Assembly: GCA_045606265.1 (NCBI GenBank)
Contig: JAZURO010000248.1
Location: 1 to 7,567, forward strand
Length of the DNA stretch: 7,567 nt
From: RGIG4608 sp045606265
GTDB taxonomy: Bacteria; Bacillota; Clostridia; Oscillospirales; CAG-272
Direction of reading: 5' to 3'
The notes under the pieces were generated by a model. That model searched no databases and was not told the origin of the DNA. It saw nothing but the letters and a program-made list of their open reading frames with translations. Of this stretch, positions 6,315 to 7,567 are shown in pieces. Position 1 is the stretch's first letter. Each line of letters opens with the position of its first letter. The position numbers and the translations under genes are program-made.

Positions 6315-6868
6315 TTGACGGTACCGTCCTTTCTTCGTGATTTTGTATTAAGTAAGCGCGCCACGGCTGAAAAAATCAGATACGGAAGCGTGCAAAACGC
6401 CATTGATGATATAAATTCGGGTAAGATTGCTCTTGAAAACATATTCAGAATGTTAACGGTGTAGGCGAAAAGCGAGGTTTCGACTATATTGAATATTGCC
6501 TTTAATGCAAAGGTCAATATTGCCAAAGCAAGATATGAAACGTAGTTTTTACCCAAGAACCTGTCTGAAACGAACCAGAGAGTGTAGCCGCATAAAAATG
6601 AAAACATCATATAAAAGGGATATACGAATCCGCCCATAGCGCAATAGAAAAAACCTGAAACAATGCCGCAGATTGATGCGACCTTCTGATCGTCCTTCAT
6701 CGCAATAAGAAGAACTGCTCCAAGCATAAGGTCGGGCGTTGCATTTAAGATGTTTATCTTAGCAAAAAAGGTCACCTGCGCCACTGACAAAACGAACAGA
6801 ACGAGCGAATAAATTATGCACTTGTAGGCAATCGTCTTGGCACGGGCTGTGTTTATTCTTCTCGCCAC
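6311..6868 (-). CDS. mreD: Rod shape-determining protein MreD
   Basis: A small integral membrane protein of 185 residues and a component of the Rod (MreBCD-RodA-PBP2) complex for cell elongation. Seen: a basic N-terminus, then several hydrophobic segments starting at about 15-35; TPDLMLGAVLLIA (44-56), matching the conserved PDL block of MreD; GIVSGFFYCAMGG (68-80); and LPEF (149-152) near the last membrane segment. Length is normal for the family. The start is GTG at 6868, chosen because AAGGAGG (6883-6877) lies 8 nt upstream and a promoter lies just beyond. MreB and MreC genes are not upstream, so in this organism they must be elsewhere or absent. The 4-nt overlap with the CPBP gene implies coupled translation. 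The sequence is divergent, as MreD usually is; identification also rests on the neighbouring mrdA. Confidence 0.88.
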   Translation of the reverse strand: MARRINTARAKTIAYKCIIYSLVLFVLSVAQVTFFAKINILNATPDLMLGAVLLIAMKDDQKVASICGIVSGFFYCAMGGFVYPFYMMFSFLCGYTLWFVSDRFLGKNYVSYLALAILTFALKAIFNIVETSLFAYTVNILNMFSRAILPEFISSMAFCTLPYLIFSAVARLLNTKSRRKDGTVK

Positions 6869-6904
6869 GCAAATCCCCTCCTTTGTAATAATTAGCCATT
6901 ATAA

Positions 6905-6933
6905 ATTATACAACAATTTTCATTAAAAATCAA
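6905..6933 (-). promoter_or_regulatory. Promoter for the mreD operon
   Basis: On the minus strand, TTGATT (6933-6928) and TATAAT (6910-6905) are separated by 17 nt. The -10 box is perfect and the -35 box matches 4 of 6 positions of the vegetative sigma consensus. A second TATAAT lies at 6903-6898. Transcription would begin near 6890-6898, giving a leader of roughly 25-30 nt that still contains the mreD ribosome site. Confidence 0.75.
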
Positions 6934-7096
6934 TGGTATTATTAATAAATATTAAAATTATATTTATTAACGAATCTTAAACAAAGTGAAGAATGTTTAT
7001 TGAAATTTATCTGCAAAAACAAGCAGGCGACGGCTTTTGATACCCGAATACGTCAGCAAAATTGGAATTGATGAATGTACGTTAATAAACTTTCAT
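6934..7096. other. AT-rich spacer between divergent promoters
   Basis: Part of the 324-nt gap between mreD and the divergent small gene. The stretch 6935-6990 is almost purely A and T with TTAATAAA-like runs, as is common upstream of strong promoters. No reading frame, repeat copy or convincing hairpin was found in the remainder. Confidence 0.6.
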
Positions 7097-7125
7097 TTAA
7101 CACATTTTTGCTTCTTTCATAAAAT
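7097..7125 (+). promoter_or_regulatory. Promoter for the 30-residue membrane peptide
   Basis: TTAACA (7097-7102) and TAAAAT (7120-7125) are spaced by 17 nt; each matches 5 of 6 consensus positions. Transcription would start near 7131-7133, placing the AAGTGAG/CTCACTT hairpin at the extreme 5' end of the mRNA. Confidence 0.7.
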
Positions 7126-7131
7126 GATAGC

Positions 7132-7177
7132 AAGTGAGGGAAACTCACTTACATCACAATAGTTGCAATATTGCAAC
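7132..7177 (+). promoter_or_regulatory. Structured leader: 5' hairpin plus 16-bp palindrome
   Basis: AAGTGAG (7132-7138) pairs with CTCACTT (7144-7150) around GGAAA. Then GTTGCAATATTGCAAC (7162-7177) is a perfect 16-bp palindrome ending 6 nt before the GGAG ribosome site. The first may stabilise the 5' end. The second could be a DNA operator or an RNA stem affecting ribosome access. Function is inferred. Confidence 0.55.
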
Positions 7178-7192
7178 GGAAACGGAGTTTTT

Positions 7193-7285
7193 ATGAATAA
7201 TTGCCTTTGCAATCTTTTCGACAACGACTATATCTGGCTTCTTCTTATTGCGCTGCTTGTTATCACCTGTTGCTGCAATAGATAG
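7193..7285 (+). CDS. 30-residue Cys-bracketed membrane peptide
   Basis: A very short gene, too short for most gene callers. The product starts MNNCLCNLFDNDY, then has a hydrophobic core of about 12 residues (14-25, with Trp15), and ends TCCCNR. Cysteines sit at 4, 6 and 26-28, on both sides of the likely membrane segment. GGAG (7184-7187) lies 5 nt before the ATG. A promoter lies upstream and an intrinsic terminator starts within 10 nt of the TAG stop, so the unit is a complete monocistronic gene. Short Cys-containing single-span peptides occur in Firmicutes, but I cannot name the family or a function. The segment is short for a full membrane span, so partial insertion or oligomers are possible. 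Confidence 0.78.
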   Translation: MNNCLCNLFDNDYIWLLLIALLVITCCCNR

Positions 7286-7291
7286 TCAAAA

Positions 7292-7325
7292 GAAGGGGGA
7301 GCGCAAGCTCCCCTTTTGCTTTTGT
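7292..7325 (+). terminator. Intrinsic terminator of the small peptide gene
   Basis: GGGGAGC (7296-7302) pairs with GCTCCCC (7307-7313) around the GNRA-type tetraloop GCAA. The stem can be extended by G-U and A-U pairs and is followed by TTTTGCTTTTGTT. It starts a few bases after the stop codon at 7283-7285. Confidence 0.92.
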
Positions 7326-7397
7326 TGTTAAAAGAAAACCGCGCGAGAGTTACGTGGTTCAAAAGAGTCCAAAGTCGGTGAGCAGAAAACAAATAAT

Positions 7398-7567
7398 ATG
7401 CAAGTTAAGAATGCTTGTGTGCCAAATGCCCCTTTGTGTAAAGGTTGTCAAATAGTGTTTTCGGGTAGCAAGGGCAATTGCGTGGCTGACAGGCCAATAA
7501 AAGAGGCACTTGTGCGTTGCCGGTATAGTATGGGGCTAAGTCGGGGGCCAAGCGGTCTTAGGAAGAC
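7398..7567 (+). CDS. Possible partial reading frame, Cys-containing, unidentified
   Basis: From an ATG at 7398 the frame is open to the window edge (56 codons); without the ATG it is open back to 7332. The predicted peptide has Cys at 7, 14, 17 and 28 (including a CKGC pair at 14-17) and a basic stretch ending in RGPSGLRK. No good Shine-Dalgarno precedes the ATG and no promoter was recognised. It could be the start of a small zinc-binding protein, but it could equally be noncoding or repeat-derived sequence with an accidental open frame. I do not recognise a family. Confidence 0.25.
   Translation, partial: MQVKNACVPNAPLCKGCQIVFSGSKGNCVADRPIKEALVRCRYSMGLSRGPSGLRK

Noticed and set aside
5703..6464. 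Plus-strand frames opposite the CPBP gene and mreD
   Set aside because: Antisense shadows without ribosome sites or recognisable domains.

Overview
The window looks like chromosomal DNA from a low-GC, Gram-positive anaerobe of the Clostridia, probably an Oscillospirales-type gut lineage. This is inferred from AT-rich DNA, strong AGGAGG-type ribosome sites, GTG and TTG starts, two CPBP membrane proteases, a class B PBP2 without extra domains, and long structured intergenic repeats. No rRNA or other taxonomic marker is present, so the assignment is tentative. No phage, transposase, CRISPR or tRNA gene was seen.

Right half, minus strand: a cell-elongation operon mreD - CPBP protease - mrdA (PBP2) runs from a promoter at about 6905-6933 down to 3225. 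mreD starts with GTG behind a near-perfect Shine-Dalgarno and overlaps the protease gene by 4 nt (ATGA). mrdA follows after 45 nt. MreD and PBP2 belong to the Rod (elongasome) machinery. mreB and mreC are not upstream; the transcript appears to start at mreD. The protease has all its catalytic motifs.

Left half, minus strand: a second operon encodes a DJ-1/PfpI family protein, 5-formyltetrahydrofolate cyclo-ligase and a second CPBP-type membrane protein. The genes overlap (TAATG, then 17 nt) and end at an intrinsic terminator (298-332). The two enzymes both fit metabolite repair. The membrane protein has lost two of the conserved CPBP residues.

This operon is bracketed by an interspersed repeat of about 200-240 bp: copy A on the minus strand (37-253) and tandem copies B and C on the plus strand (2418-2653, 2660-2856). 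Each copy can fold into several hairpins plus a three-way junction. Between copies, the arm sequences differ but the pairing is largely kept. This is the most interesting signal in the window. A further gene-free stretch (2857-3224) has inverted repeats in a loosely similar layout.

Right edge, plus strand: divergent from mreD is a compact unit encoding a 30-residue membrane peptide with cysteines on both sides of its hydrophobic core. It has its own promoter, a structured leader and a terminator. After it, a cysteine-containing reading frame runs off the window and may or may not be a gene.
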